Of a stretch of DNA of 64,000 nucleotides, positions 33,086-41,682 are shown one piece after another. A program made the translations under genes and the position numbers. This DNA comes from Tranquillimonas alkanivorans (GTDB lineage Bacteria > Pseudomonadota > Alphaproteobacteria > Rhodobacterales > Rhodobacteraceae). Numbering within the stretch: the stretch's first letter is position 1; each line of letters begins with the position of its first letter. The stretch is from the NCBI RefSeq assembly GCF_900115595.1, contig NZ_FOXA01000001.1:434001-498000 (forward strand), given 5' to 3'. Under the pieces are notes generated by a model. That model saw only the letters and a program-made list of their open reading frames with translations. It did no database searches and had not been told where the DNA came from.

Positions 33086-34114
33086 ATGAACATCGCAGGA
33101 CGCGAGATCGGAGCGCAGCACCCCCCGCTCGTGATCGCCGAGATCGGCATCAACCACGGCGGCTCACTCGACGTCGCGAAAGAGATGGTGCGCCTCGCCG
33201 CCGGCGCCGGGTGCGAGATGATCAAGCACCAGACCCACATCGTCGAGGACGAGATGACGGACGAGGCGAAGGAGATTTTCCCGCCCAACGCCGACGTCTC
33301 GATCTGGGACGTGATGGCGCAATGCGCCCTGAACCGCGAGGACGAGGCCGAGCTGAAGCGGTACACCGAGAGCCTCGGGATGATCTGGATCTCGACGCCG
33401 TTCTCCCGCGCCGCCGCCGATTTCCTGGACGAGCTCGACGTGCCGGCCTTCAAGATCGGCTCGGGCGAGGCCGACAACCTGCCGCTGATCCGCCACATCG
33501 CGCGCAAGGGCAAACCGGTGATCATGTCGACCGGCATGCAGACGATCGAATCGATCCGCGCCTCGGTCGAGATCCTGGAGGAGTCGGGCGTGGACTACGC
33601 GCTGCTCGAATGCACCAACCTCTATCCGTCCCCGCCCGAGATCGTGTCGCTGCGAGGGGTGACCGACCTGAAGCAGGCGTTCCCCAACGCCGTCGTCGGC
33701 TTCTCGGACCACTCCATCGGCCCCGAGATGGCGCTGGCCTCGGTCGCTCTGGGCGCTTCGATCCTTGAGCGGCATTACACCGATACCCGCTATCGCAAGG
33801 GGCCGGACGTGATCTGCTCGATGGACCCGTCCGAGCTGCGCCACCTCATCGACCGCAGCCGCGAGGTTCACACCGCGCTGCACAATCGCAAGGAACGCAC
33901 CGGTCCCGAGGAAGACGTCTATCGCTTCGCCCGCGCCTCGGTTGTTGCGGACCGCGACCTGCCCGAGGGCCACGTGATCGAAGAGTCCGACATCTGGGCC
34001 CGCCGCCCCGGCTCGGGCGAGATCCCGGGCTTCGAGTTCGACAAGGTGCTGGGCAGACGCCTGACCCGGGCGGTGACGCGCAACACGCAGCTCAAGTGGG
34101 CCGACCTGGCGTGA
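33086..34114 (+). CDS. neuB: N-acetylneuraminate (nonulosonic acid) synthase
   Basis: 342 residues from ATG 33086, with GAGGATGAGGAG upstream. The NeuB aldolase barrel shows VIAEIGINHGGSLDVA, WISTPFSRAAADFL, FKIGSGEADNLPLI, STGMQT and GFSDHSIGPEMAL. A C-terminal antifreeze-like SAF domain covers about residues 275-342 (SVVADRDLPEGHVI). It condenses ManNAc or a related hexosamine with phosphoenolpyruvate. The exact sugar (Neu5Ac, legionaminic or pseudaminic type) cannot be fixed from sequence alone. The next gene overlaps it as GTGA. Confidence 0.9.
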   Translation: MNIAGREIGAQHPPLVIAEIGINHGGSLDVAKEMVRLAAGAGCEMIKHQTHIVEDEMTDEAKEIFPPNADVSIWDVMAQCALNREDEAELKRYTESLGMIWISTPFSRAAADFLDELDVPAFKIGSGEADNLPLIRHIARKGKPVIMSTGMQTIESIRASVEILEESGVDYALLECTNLYPSPPEIVSLRGVTDLKQAFPNAVVGFSDHSIGPEMALASVALGASILERHYTDTRYRKGPDVICSMDPSELRHLIDRSREVHTALHNRKERTGPEEDVYRFARASVVADRDLPEGHVIEESDIWARRPGSGEIPGFEFDKVLGRRLTRAVTRNTQLKWADLA

Positions 34115-34902
34115 GCCTGACCCGCGACGACATCGCGACCTGGCTGATCAACCTGCGCCGGGCCGAAGAGCGCCGGGCGCAGATGCTGCCCCGCCTCGAC
34201 GCGCTCGGCCTGCCCTACGAGATCTTCGAGGCCGTCGACGGCCGGGCCGAGGCCGACGCGCTTGCCCACACCGTCGACCGCGCCGCGTTCGAGCGGAACA
34301 CCGGCGGCGCGCTGCTGCCCGGCAAGATCGGCTGCTACCATTCGCACCTGCGCGTCTGGCAGAAGCTCGTCGACTCGGGCCGCCCCGCCGCGCTGATCCT
34401 CGAGGACGACGTGGTGTTCCACGACGACTTCCTGACGGCGCTCGACACTGCGCTCGCCGCCGCCGACCACTGGGACGCCATCCGCTTCAACGCCATCCGC
34501 GCCAAGCTGCCCGTCCCGCAGGGCACCGCCGGGGATTACACGATCAACGCCTATGTCGGCCCCTTCACCGGCAACGGTGCCTACCTGATCAAGCGCGAGG
34601 TCGCGCAGCGCCTGCTGCCCGGCCTCTTGCCCATGACCCGCCCGCTCGACCACGAACTCAACCGCTTCTTCGTCCACGACTACCGCCAGCGCGGGCTCGA
34701 GCCGTGGCCCAGCCACATCGACGACGCCGGCGAAAGCCAGATCACCGGCCGCGCCTTCGGCGACGTGCGCAAGTTCTCCACCCGCGAGCGGCTGCCCTAC
34801 TACCGGCTGAAGGCCGGCAACTACGCCCGCCGCCTGGCATACCTGGCCCGGACGGGGGCATGGCCGGGCTCGAAGCGCCCCCTGCCGCACGCGGCCCGGT
34901 GA
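34111..34902 (+). CDS. Glycosyltransferase family 25 (LPS beta-galactosyltransferase-like)
   Basis: 263 residues from a GTG overlapping the neuB stop. GT25 features: the opening WLINLRRAEERRAQMLPRLD, GKIGCYHSHLRVWQKLV, the acidic metal site ILEDDVVF, and GNGAYLIKREVAQRLLP. Enzymes of this family (LgtB, Lex1) add galactose or similar sugars to lipooligosaccharide in the cytoplasm. Coupling to neuB suggests it builds the acceptor that later receives the nonulosonic acid. Confidence 0.87.
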   Translation: MSLTRDDIATWLINLRRAEERRAQMLPRLDALGLPYEIFEAVDGRAEADALAHTVDRAAFERNTGGALLPGKIGCYHSHLRVWQKLVDSGRPAALILEDDVVFHDDFLTALDTALAAADHWDAIRFNAIRAKLPVPQGTAGDYTINAYVGPFTGNGAYLIKREVAQRLLPGLLPMTRPLDHELNRFFVHDYRQRGLEPWPSHIDDAGESQITGRAFGDVRKFSTRERLPYYRLKAGNYARRLAYLARTGAWPGSKRPLPHAAR

Positions 34903-36011
34903 TCGAGGACCTCTCCCTCCTCCGCCTGCCCGAAACCGCGCCTGACCTGCGGGACGCGCCACGCGGGCTGGGCGACACGGACGAGCGGTTCTGGCGCGAC
35001 TACGACCGCCGCACGCTGGTCTACGACTGCGTGCACTTCCCCGAACGGGGGCTTCTGCGCCTCTACACCCCGCGCCTCTTCAACCTCGCGCCGCACCTAA
35101 TTGGTGCGCGCTTCTCTGCGGAGGGCAAGCCTCTCGGCCGCCCGCGCCGCCGCACCTTCCGCGTGTTCGAGCACCTGGATGTCCGGGTCGACGCCGCGCC
35201 CTCGGTCCTTCACCTGGACGGCGACCACCTGACTGGCGCGCTCCCCGTGCACCCGGCGCGGCACGAGCTGTTCGCGGGTTGCAACTGCCTCTACACGATG
35301 GTCCGCGACGACGACCTGGCGTGGGTGACGGACTGGGCGCGCTGGCACCGCCTGCGCCACTGCGCGGACGCCGCGCTTGTGGTGAACAACGGCAGCACCG
35401 CCTACACCTCTGCCGACCTTGCCGCCGCGCTCGACGCCGCAGGGCTCGCGCGCGTCGTGGTGGTGCCCGCGCCCGTCCCCAATGGCCCGCCGAAGGGGGC
35501 GGCCCGGCGCGGCAGCCGGGCCAAGTTCTTGCAAACCGCCATGCTCAACCTCATGCGCGACCGATTCCTCGCCCGCGCCCGCGCGGTGCTGAACGCCGAT
35601 GTGGACGAGCTGGTGCAGACCCGCGACGGGGAAAGCGTGTTCGACGACGCGGCGCGCTCGCGCTGGGGATACCTCGCCTATGCCGGCGTCTGGCGCTACG
35701 CCCCCGCCGGATCCGCGCCCGTGCGCCACGCCGACCACGCCCTGCACCCGCAGCCCGAGCGTCCGGCCGCCACGAAGTACTGCGTCGTCCCCGACAGCCT
35801 GCTGGGGCGGCGGCCGTGGTCCGTCCATTCCCTGCAAGGTGTGCCGCGTAGCTGGTTTCGCGCCGACGCACGGTTCGGCTACGTGCACTGCAACGCGATC
35901 AACACAGGCTGGAAGTGGCAACACCGCAGCGCGCCCGACGCCGACCGCACCGCCGGCATGCTGCGCGACGATGCGCTGGCCGCCGAGCTTCGCGCGACGC
36001 TCGGCGCATGA
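34899..36011 (+). CDS. Glycosyltransferase family 2-like protein
   Basis: 370 residues from a GTG that overlaps the GT25 stop as GTGA. The C-terminal half has the layout of the Glyco_tranf_2_4/GT92-like group: CNCLYTMVRDDDLAWVTDWA, a nucleotide-sugar strand ADAALVVNNGSTAYTSADLA and the metal site VLNADVDELVQ. The first 120 residues are not recognised. The donor is unknown. It is the third gene of the coupled neuB unit and converges on the GT29 gene. Confidence 0.78.
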   Translation: MIEDLSLLRLPETAPDLRDAPRGLGDTDERFWRDYDRRTLVYDCVHFPERGLLRLYTPRLFNLAPHLIGARFSAEGKPLGRPRRRTFRVFEHLDVRVDAAPSVLHLDGDHLTGALPVHPARHELFAGCNCLYTMVRDDDLAWVTDWARWHRLRHCADAALVVNNGSTAYTSADLAAALDAAGLARVVVVPAPVPNGPPKGAARRGSRAKFLQTAMLNLMRDRFLARARAVLNADVDELVQTRDGESVFDDAARSRWGYLAYAGVWRYAPAGSAPVRHADHALHPQPERPAATKYCVVPDSLLGRRPWSVHSLQGVPRSWFRADARFGYVHCNAINTGWKWQHRSAPDADRTAGMLRDDALAAELRATLGA

Positions 36012-36017
36012 CCTCGC

Positions 36018-36794
36018 TCAGTCAGCCCGGCCCAGCGCCGCGCTGACGCCCGCGCCCAGCCGCAGCGCGACACCGCGCGCCTCGGCCTCCTCCAGCCTGC
36101 GGCGGATCACCCGCGCCTCGCGCGCCGGGTCGTGCAGCCCCTCCTGCGCCGCCCAGTCCCGCGCCGCGTCACCGGTCGCGATCTGCGGGTTGTAGGCCGC
36201 GGAATAGCCGGTCTGGAAAAACGTGAACCCGATCACGCACAACTCGGCCGGGTCGAGCGCCGCAATGGCCGCGACGGCAGTGGCCCCCGTCGTCGGCACG
36301 CGGCCCTCCAGTTTGCTCGTCAGGGCGCCATAAAGCGCCGGATCGACCACTTGCGTCTCGACGCCCGCCTCGTCCTTCAGCCGCCGCGCCTGATCGAAGA
36401 ACGCGGACGAGAAGCTGCGGTCCGAAGCATGCGGGAACACCACCGTGCCGACCCCGTGCCGCCGCAGCGCCGCCGGGTCGAGCGGGCTGGCCGACCGCAC
36501 GCCCTCCTGCTTGAAGTTGTGAAACAGCATGTCGGTGCGCCCGCCCAGCGTGTTCAGCGCGGCCCCCTGCAGCGTCAGCGACCGGTTCATCCGCACGATG
36601 ACGTCATAGCCCGCCAGATCGACCGACCGCGCCTCCTCGGTCACCGTATCTGCCGGCCCCACGACCGCGACGCGCCGGCCCGCCACCTTGGCCCGCCCCA
36701 GAACGTGCTCGCCCCCGCGCACCGCCCGCGCCAGAAGCCGCGACCGCCGGCCCAGCCTGCGCCGGCGGTTGAGGTCCCTCAGCCAGCTGATCAT
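36018..36794 (-). CDS. Glycosyltransferase family 29 (sialyltransferase-like)
   Basis: 258 residues from ATG 36794. All three sialyl motifs are recognisable. The L-like motif (42-70) runs VAVVGPADTVTE to YDVIVRMNRS. The S-like motif (167-190) has PTTGATAVAAI and CVIGFTFF. The VS motif is exact: His221-x4-Glu226 (HDPARE). GT29 enzymes move sialic acid or a related sugar from a CMP donor. NeuA, NeuB and NeuC in the same cluster would supply that donor. The start overlaps the upstream pyruvyltransferase stop as ATGA. Confidence 0.82.
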   Translation of the reverse strand: MISWLRDLNRRRRLGRRSRLLARAVRGGEHVLGRAKVAGRRVAVVGPADTVTEEARSVDLAGYDVIVRMNRSLTLQGAALNTLGGRTDMLFHNFKQEGVRSASPLDPAALRRHGVGTVVFPHASDRSFSSAFFDQARRLKDEAGVETQVVDPALYGALTSKLEGRVPTTGATAVAAIAALDPAELCVIGFTFFQTGYSAAYNPQIATGDAARDWAAQEGLHDPAREARVIRRRLEEAEARGVALRLGAGVSAALGRAD

Positions 36795-37783
36795 CGCCCC
36801 GTCCCCCCGGACAGCCGCGCGACATCGTCGAACATGGCGGCGATCCGGTCCCGCGCGTCGATGAGGTACAGGTCCAGCGCCTCGCCCTCGGCGGTATCGA
36901 AGGCCGCGCCCTCCTGCACCCGCGCGGCGAAGTTGGGCGACGCCAGCTCGGCAGCACCGATCACGCGGCCCGTCGCGCCGAACACGTCGGTCATCAATGC
37001 GCTGATCTTGGCGGTGTTGGATTCCGCGGCCAGCACCGGCGTTCGCGTCTTCAGCGCCAGCGTCACCGAGTGGAAGCGCCCGGTCACCACCAGCCGCGCC
37101 CCCGCCAGCCGCGCCGCAAAGCTCTCCGCCTTCCCGGCGTCGGCGAGGGTCGCGCCCTGCGGCACCGGCGCCCCGGGCCGCAGTCGCGCCACCAGCTTGC
37201 GCCACGGCGACGGCCGCTCGATCATCCGCACGAAGCGCCCGCCCTCGCGCCGGGCAAGCCGGCGCAGGTCGCGCCGCGCCTCCTTCATCACGCTGTCGGT
37301 CACCAGCAGCCCCCGGCGCGGCGCCGCGTGAACCGGCGCGGGCGTGTCGAAGGACAGGTCGGGTGCGAACGCGGCCTCAATGCCGTGCCGCACCAAATAG
37401 GCGCGGCTCTGCGTCTCGCGCACGTAGATCAGGTCATAGCCGCCCAGCTTCTCAAGCGTCGCCGCATCCAGGTCCGATATCGAGGCGTTCAGCAGCACCG
37501 CCGGCACGCCCAGGTCCCGCGCCAGTTCGGGCAGCTCGGCCAGCCACCGCGCGCGCTCGCGCGTTTCGCTGTGGTGGATCGAGCCCTCTCCGTTGACCAC
37601 CAGCGCCCGCACGCCCAGCGCCCGCACGTCCGGCACCGCGTCCCGCCAGTCGCGCGCCACCGGCCAATGATAGGCAGGCTCCATCCCCCGCGCCCGTAGG
37701 CCGCGGCCCAGCGCGGACATCACGGCGTGGCAGCCATAATGGTCGGTGAAGCTCGTGTCGTTGAAGACCGCGACGGGTGTCAT
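36791..37783 (-). CDS. Polysaccharide pyruvyltransferase family protein
   Basis: 330 residues from ATG 37783. PF04230 features: NDTSFTDHYGCHAVMSALG at the N-terminus, VVNGEGSIHHSETRERARWL, YDLIYVRETQSRAYL and LVVTGRFHSVTLALKTRTPVL. Family members transfer pyruvate (or act on related sugar groups) to surface glycans. It forms a two-gene unit with the GT29 gene and is divergent from neuC with a 134-base gap. Confidence 0.85.
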   Translation of the reverse strand: MTPVAVFNDTSFTDHYGCHAVMSALGRGLRARGMEPAYHWPVARDWRDAVPDVRALGVRALVVNGEGSIHHSETRERARWLAELPELARDLGVPAVLLNASISDLDAATLEKLGGYDLIYVRETQSRAYLVRHGIEAAFAPDLSFDTPAPVHAAPRRGLLVTDSVMKEARRDLRRLARREGGRFVRMIERPSPWRKLVARLRPGAPVPQGATLADAGKAESFAARLAGARLVVTGRFHSVTLALKTRTPVLAAESNTAKISALMTDVFGATGRVIGAAELASPNFAARVQEGAAFDTAEGEALDLYLIDARDRIAAMFDDVARLSGGTGR

Positions 37784-37917
37784 GCTGCGGCAGGTCCATC
37801 TGTTGCGTCCACGGGGCCCGCGGCCCGGGCAAGCTATAGGCCGGCCACCCCCGCCCTGTCGAGTTTCCGTCGCAGATCGGTGGCGTCGCCCCCGCGAACG
37901 CATCTATATGTGCAGCC

Positions 37918-39039
37918 ATGACCCGCAAGCTGCTCTTCATCACCGGCACCCGCGCCGACTTCGGCAAGCTCGAGCCGCTCGCCCGCGCCGCCCGCGACGC
38001 GGGCCACGACGTGTCGTTCTTCGTCACCGGCATGCACATGCTCGAACGCTACGGCCTGACCAAGGTCGAGGTGCACCGGATGGAGGGCGTGACGGTCCAC
38101 GAATACCTCAACCAGCGCCTCGGCGATCCGCAGGACGTGGTGCTGGCCAAGACCGTCACCGGCTTTTCCGACTACCTGGCCGAGCACAAACCGGACCTCG
38201 TCGTCGTCCACGGTGACCGGGTCGAGGCACTTGCCTGCACGCTGGTCGCCGCCACCAACTACGTCCGCTCGGCGCATATCGAGGGGGGCGAGGTGTCGGG
38301 AACGATCGACGAGATCTTCCGCCACTGCAACACGAAGCTCGCCAGCCACCACTTCGTGTCCTCCGAACAGGCCGCGCGGCGGGTCATGGCCCTGGGCGAG
38401 CCGCGGTCGAACATCCACGTCATCGGCTCGCCCGAGCTCGACTTCCACATGCGTCCCTCGGGGGTGACGCTGGACGAGGTGCGCCGCCGCTACGACATCC
38501 CGTTCGACAGCTACGGCATCGTCACCTTCCACCCCGTCACCTCCGAGGCCGGGGAGATGGGCGCGCAGGCCCGCGCGCTCTTCGGCGCGCTCGACGCCTC
38601 GCGCCGCGACTTCGTGGTGATCCTGCCCAACAACGACCCGGGATCGGAGCCGATCATCGAGGTCCTGCGCCGCCTCGACCCCGCGCGCTTCCGCCTGATC
38701 CCGTCGATGCGCTTCGGGCATTTCTCGGAACTGATGCGCAACGCCGCCGCGATGGTCGGCAACTCCTCGGCCGGCGTGCGCGAGGCGCCGTTCCTCGGCA
38801 TCCCCTCGCTCGACGTGGGCTCGCGCCAGACCAACCGCTCGGACGCACCGTCGATCTTCACCGCCGACGCAACCGACACCGGCGCCATCGACCGCTTCCT
38901 GGCGCGGGAATGGGGCCGGTCGCACCCGCGCCACACCGGCTTCGGCGAGGGACGCGCCGCCGACCGCTTCGTCGAAACGCTCGAAGACCCGGCCTTCTGG
39001 GACGCGCCGCTGCAGAAGAAGTTCACCGACCTTGAGTGA
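37918..39039 (+). CDS. neuC: UDP-GlcNAc 2-epimerase, hydrolysing (NeuC type)
   Basis: 373 residues. The NeuC/LegG pattern is LLFITGTRADFGKLEPLARA, VVHGDRVEALACTLVAA, HIEGGEVSGTIDEIFRH, GIVTFHPVTSE and GNSSAGVREAPFLGIPSLDVG. It converts UDP-N-acetylglucosamine to ManNAc plus UDP, feeding NeuB. A legionaminic-pathway substrate is possible. The GT30 gene start overlaps its end by 8 bases. Confidence 0.9.
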   Translation: MTRKLLFITGTRADFGKLEPLARAARDAGHDVSFFVTGMHMLERYGLTKVEVHRMEGVTVHEYLNQRLGDPQDVVLAKTVTGFSDYLAEHKPDLVVVHGDRVEALACTLVAATNYVRSAHIEGGEVSGTIDEIFRHCNTKLASHHFVSSEQAARRVMALGEPRSNIHVIGSPELDFHMRPSGVTLDEVRRRYDIPFDSYGIVTFHPVTSEAGEMGAQARALFGALDASRRDFVVILPNNDPGSEPIIEVLRRLDPARFRLIPSMRFGHFSELMRNAAAMVGNSSAGVREAPFLGIPSLDVGSRQTNRSDAPSIFTADATDTGAIDRFLAREWGRSHPRHTGFGEGRAADRFVETLEDPAFWDAPLQKKFTDLE

Positions 39040-40303
39040 CACGCCCCCGGCCCTGTCCGCCTATCTCGCGGCCACGGCGGCGCTCTCCCCCCTCGCCGCG
39101 CCGGTCCTCCGCCGCCGCCTGAAACGCGGGAAAGAGGACCCGGCGCGCTGGCGCGAGAAGCTGGGCCACGCCTCCGCCCCCCGCCCCGACGGTTCGCTGG
39201 TCTGGATGCACGCGGTGGGACTGGGCGAAGTCATGGCGCTGCGCGGCCTGATCGAGCGGATGACGACGCGGCGCCCGGGCCTCAACATCCTCGTCACGTC
39301 CACCGCCCGCAGCTCGGGCGAGGTCTTCGCCCGCAACCGTCCCGAGGGCGCGATCCACCAGTTCCTGCCCCTCGACCTGCCGGGCCCGGCGCGCCGGTTC
39401 CTCGACCATTGGCGCCCGGACCTCGCGGTCTGGGCCGAGCAGGACCTGTGGCCCGGCCTCGTCCACCGCACCCACCGCCGGGGCATCCCGCTGGCGCTGG
39501 TCAACGCCCGGATGGACGACCGCGCCTTCGCCGCCCGCAAGCGCGCGCGCGCCATCTATGCCCCGCTCCTGTCGCACATGCGCCTCGTCGCCGCGCAGGA
39601 CGACCGCACCGCCGCCCTCCTCGCCGCGCTTGGGGCCGCGTCGCCGCGGGTCACCGGCTCGCTCAAGGCCGTCGCACCACCTCTGGCCCACGACGCCGCC
39701 GAGCTCGCCCGCCTTCGCACGCGCCTCGGGGGCCGCACCCTCTGGCTCGCCGCCTCCACCCATGCCGAGGACGAGGCCGCCGCGCTCGCCGCCCACGCGC
39801 GCCTGCGCGACTCCGACCCGACGGCGCTCCTGATCCTCGCGCCCCGCATCCCCGACCGCGCGCCGGACATCGCGAAAGCCGCCGCCAGCCACGGCCTGAC
39901 CACCGCCCGCCGCTCCGCCAAAGAGGACCCGGCCCCCGGCACCGCCGTGTGGATCGCCGACACGTTCGGCGAACTCGGCCTCTGGTACCGCCTCTGCCCC
40001 GCCGCGCTCGTCGGCGGCAGCTTCGGCCCGGTGCAGGGGCACAACCCGTGGGAGCCCGCGCGCCTCGGATGCGCCATCCTGCACGGCTCCAACACCGCCA
40101 ACTTCGCCGCCGACTACGCCGCCCTCGCGGCAGCCCAAGCCACACGCGAGGTCACCGATGCCGCCACCCTCGCCGCCGCCCTGCAGGATCCGACGCTCCC
40201 GGACCGGGCCGCCGCCGCTCGCATCCTCGCCGAGCAAGCGGGCGGCCGCGCCGACGCCCTTGCCGAGGCCCTCCTCTCCCTGATCCCTGCGAGGCACCCG
40301 TGA
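39032..40303 (+). CDS. Kdo transferase family (GT30) protein, second copy
   Basis: 423 residues from a TTG at 39032 overlapping neuC. GT30 motifs are VWMHAVGLGEVMALRGLIE (the catalytic Glu is kept), VWAEQDLWPGLVHRTHRRGI, TGSLKAVAPPL, WLAASTHAEDEAAAL and VGGSFGPVQGHNPWEPA. WaaA moves Kdo from CMP-Kdo to lipid A. Two full GT30 genes in tandem suggest each adds a different ulosonic residue or the two act in sequence. It is coupled to the next copy by GTGA. Confidence 0.87.
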   Translation: MSDTPPALSAYLAATAALSPLAAPVLRRRLKRGKEDPARWREKLGHASAPRPDGSLVWMHAVGLGEVMALRGLIERMTTRRPGLNILVTSTARSSGEVFARNRPEGAIHQFLPLDLPGPARRFLDHWRPDLAVWAEQDLWPGLVHRTHRRGIPLALVNARMDDRAFAARKRARAIYAPLLSHMRLVAAQDDRTAALLAALGAASPRVTGSLKAVAPPLAHDAAELARLRTRLGGRTLWLAASTHAEDEAAALAAHARLRDSDPTALLILAPRIPDRAPDIAKAAASHGLTTARRSAKEDPAPGTAVWIADTFGELGLWYRLCPAALVGGSFGPVQGHNPWEPARLGCAILHGSNTANFAADYAALAAAQATREVTDAATLAAALQDPTLPDRAAAARILAEQAGGRADALAEALLSLIPARHP

Positions 40304-41682
40304 CGCAGCGCCCCCCTCCTCTTCGGTCCGAAAAATATCCTCGGGGGGAGTCCGGCCGCAGGCCGGACGGGGGGCAGACGGCCCCCCCGCCTCGGTTCCC
40401 GACCCCGCGCCTGCGCCTATTCCTGTGGCTTTACAAGGCCGCCTGGATCCTCGGCCTGCCGCTGATCCTGCTCTACCTCCGCCGCCGCGCCCGTCGCGAT
40501 CCGGCCTATGGCGCGCACCTGCCCGAGCGCTTCGGCCGCTACGCCGATCCGCTGCCCGGCTCGGTCTGGGTCCATGCCGTCTCGCTGGGCGAACTGCGCT
40601 CCGCCGTGCCCCTGATCCGAGCCCTGCTCGACCGGGGCGAGACGGTCGTTACCACTCACTTCACCCCCGCCGGCCGCCGGGAGGCCGAGAAGGCCTTCGC
40701 CGCCGAGATCGAGGCGGGCCGCCTTCGCCCCGTCTGGATCCCGTTCGAGTACGACCGCACCCTCACCCGCTTCCTGCGCGACTTCACCCCGAAATACGGG
40801 CTGGTGATGGAGATCGAGATCTGGCCGCAGATGATCCTCACCTGCCGCAGGCGCGGCGTGCCGCTCTTCATGTGCAACGCGCAATACCCGTCGAAAAGCT
40901 ATGCCCGCGACACCACCCGCACCCGCTGGCGGGCCGAACTGATGCGCGGCTTCGCCGGGGCTCTGGTGAAGTCAGACCTGCAGAAGGAGCGCTTCGCCTC
41001 CGTCGGCGTCGCCCCCATCGCGGTGACCGGGGAGCTGCGGTTCGACCAGCCGATCCCGAAGGCGCAACTCGTCGCCGGCGCCCATGCCCGCCGCTGGCTC
41101 GCCCGTGACCGGGTGCTCACCATAGCCAGCGCGGTGGAGGGCGAGGACGCCACCTACATCGACGCCATCCAGCGCCTGCAGGGCCCGGACGCCCCGCTCG
41201 TCGTCTACGTCCCCCGCAAGCCCGAGCGCTTCGCCGAGGTCGGCGAGATGCTCCGCGCCGCCGGCCTGCGCGTCGACACCCGCTCGGAGATGTTCGACGC
41301 GCACCTCGCCCCGCAAGGCGGCACGCCACGCATCGACGTCCTTCTGGGCGACTCGCTGGGCGAGATGTACTTCTACCTCGCGCTGTGCGACCGCGCCCTC
41401 GTCGGCGGCGGCTTCACGCCCCATGGCGCGCACAACGTGATCGAGCCGCTGGCGCTGAAGAAGCCGGTGATCGTCGGCCCCGAGATCTGGACCATCGAGT
41501 ACCCGGCCAGGGAAGCCATCGCCGCCGGCGTCTGCACCCACGTCCAAACTGTCGAAGAGCTGGCCGGGGCGCTGCGCGCGGGACCCGAGACAACGCCCCA
41601 GCGGATCGACGCCTTCTTCGCCGCCCATGCCGGCGCCGTGCCCCGCACGCTGGCGGCGATCGAGGATCTCACCAGCCGCTGA
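40300..41682 (+). CDS. waaA: 3-deoxy-D-manno-octulosonic acid transferase (WaaA)
   Basis: 460 residues from a GTG at 40300. The core is canonical: a membrane segment FLWLYKAAWILGLPLILLY (about 41-59), VWVHAVSLGELRSAVPLIRA with the catalytic Glu, VMEIEIWPQMILTCRRRGVP, TGELRFDQP and LVGGGFTPHGAHNVIEPLAL. The first 35 residues (RPPPLRSEKYPRGESG...) are unlike WaaA and come from a dispersed DNA repeat inserted between the start and the membrane segment. No ATG, GTG or TTG follows before that segment, so the repeat must be translated unless CTG starts. The 3' end overlaps the SDR gene by 14 bases. Confidence 0.92.
   Translation: MTQRPPPLRSEKYPRGESGRRPDGGQTAPPPRFPTPRLRLFLWLYKAAWILGLPLILLYLRRRARRDPAYGAHLPERFGRYADPLPGSVWVHAVSLGELRSAVPLIRALLDRGETVVTTHFTPAGRREAEKAFAAEIEAGRLRPVWIPFEYDRTLTRFLRDFTPKYGLVMEIEIWPQMILTCRRRGVPLFMCNAQYPSKSYARDTTRTRWRAELMRGFAGALVKSDLQKERFASVGVAPIAVTGELRFDQPIPKAQLVAGAHARRWLARDRVLTIASAVEGEDATYIDAIQRLQGPDAPLVVYVPRKPERFAEVGEMLRAAGLRVDTRSEMFDAHLAPQGGTPRIDVLLGDSLGEMYFYLALCDRALVGGGFTPHGAHNVIEPLALKKPVIVGPEIWTIEYPAREAIAAGVCTHVQTVEELAGALRAGPETTPQRIDAFFAAHAGAVPRTLAAIEDLTSR
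40319..40368 (+). repeat. Dispersed repeat, copy A, inside the waaA 5' end
   Basis: CTTCGGTCCG, then AAATATCCTCGGGGGG (40321-40349), matches copies at 44130 and 48714. It is followed by an inverted repeat GTCCGGCC (40350-40357) and GGCCGGAC (40361-40368). Here the element is within an open reading frame, unlike the other copies. Confidence 0.7.

Noticed and set aside
40300-40423. Frameshift or separate small gene at the start of waaA
   Set aside because: The frame is continuous from GTG 40300 into the WaaA core and overlaps the upstream stop as GTGA, a common pattern in this window. A repeat insertion explains the odd residues.
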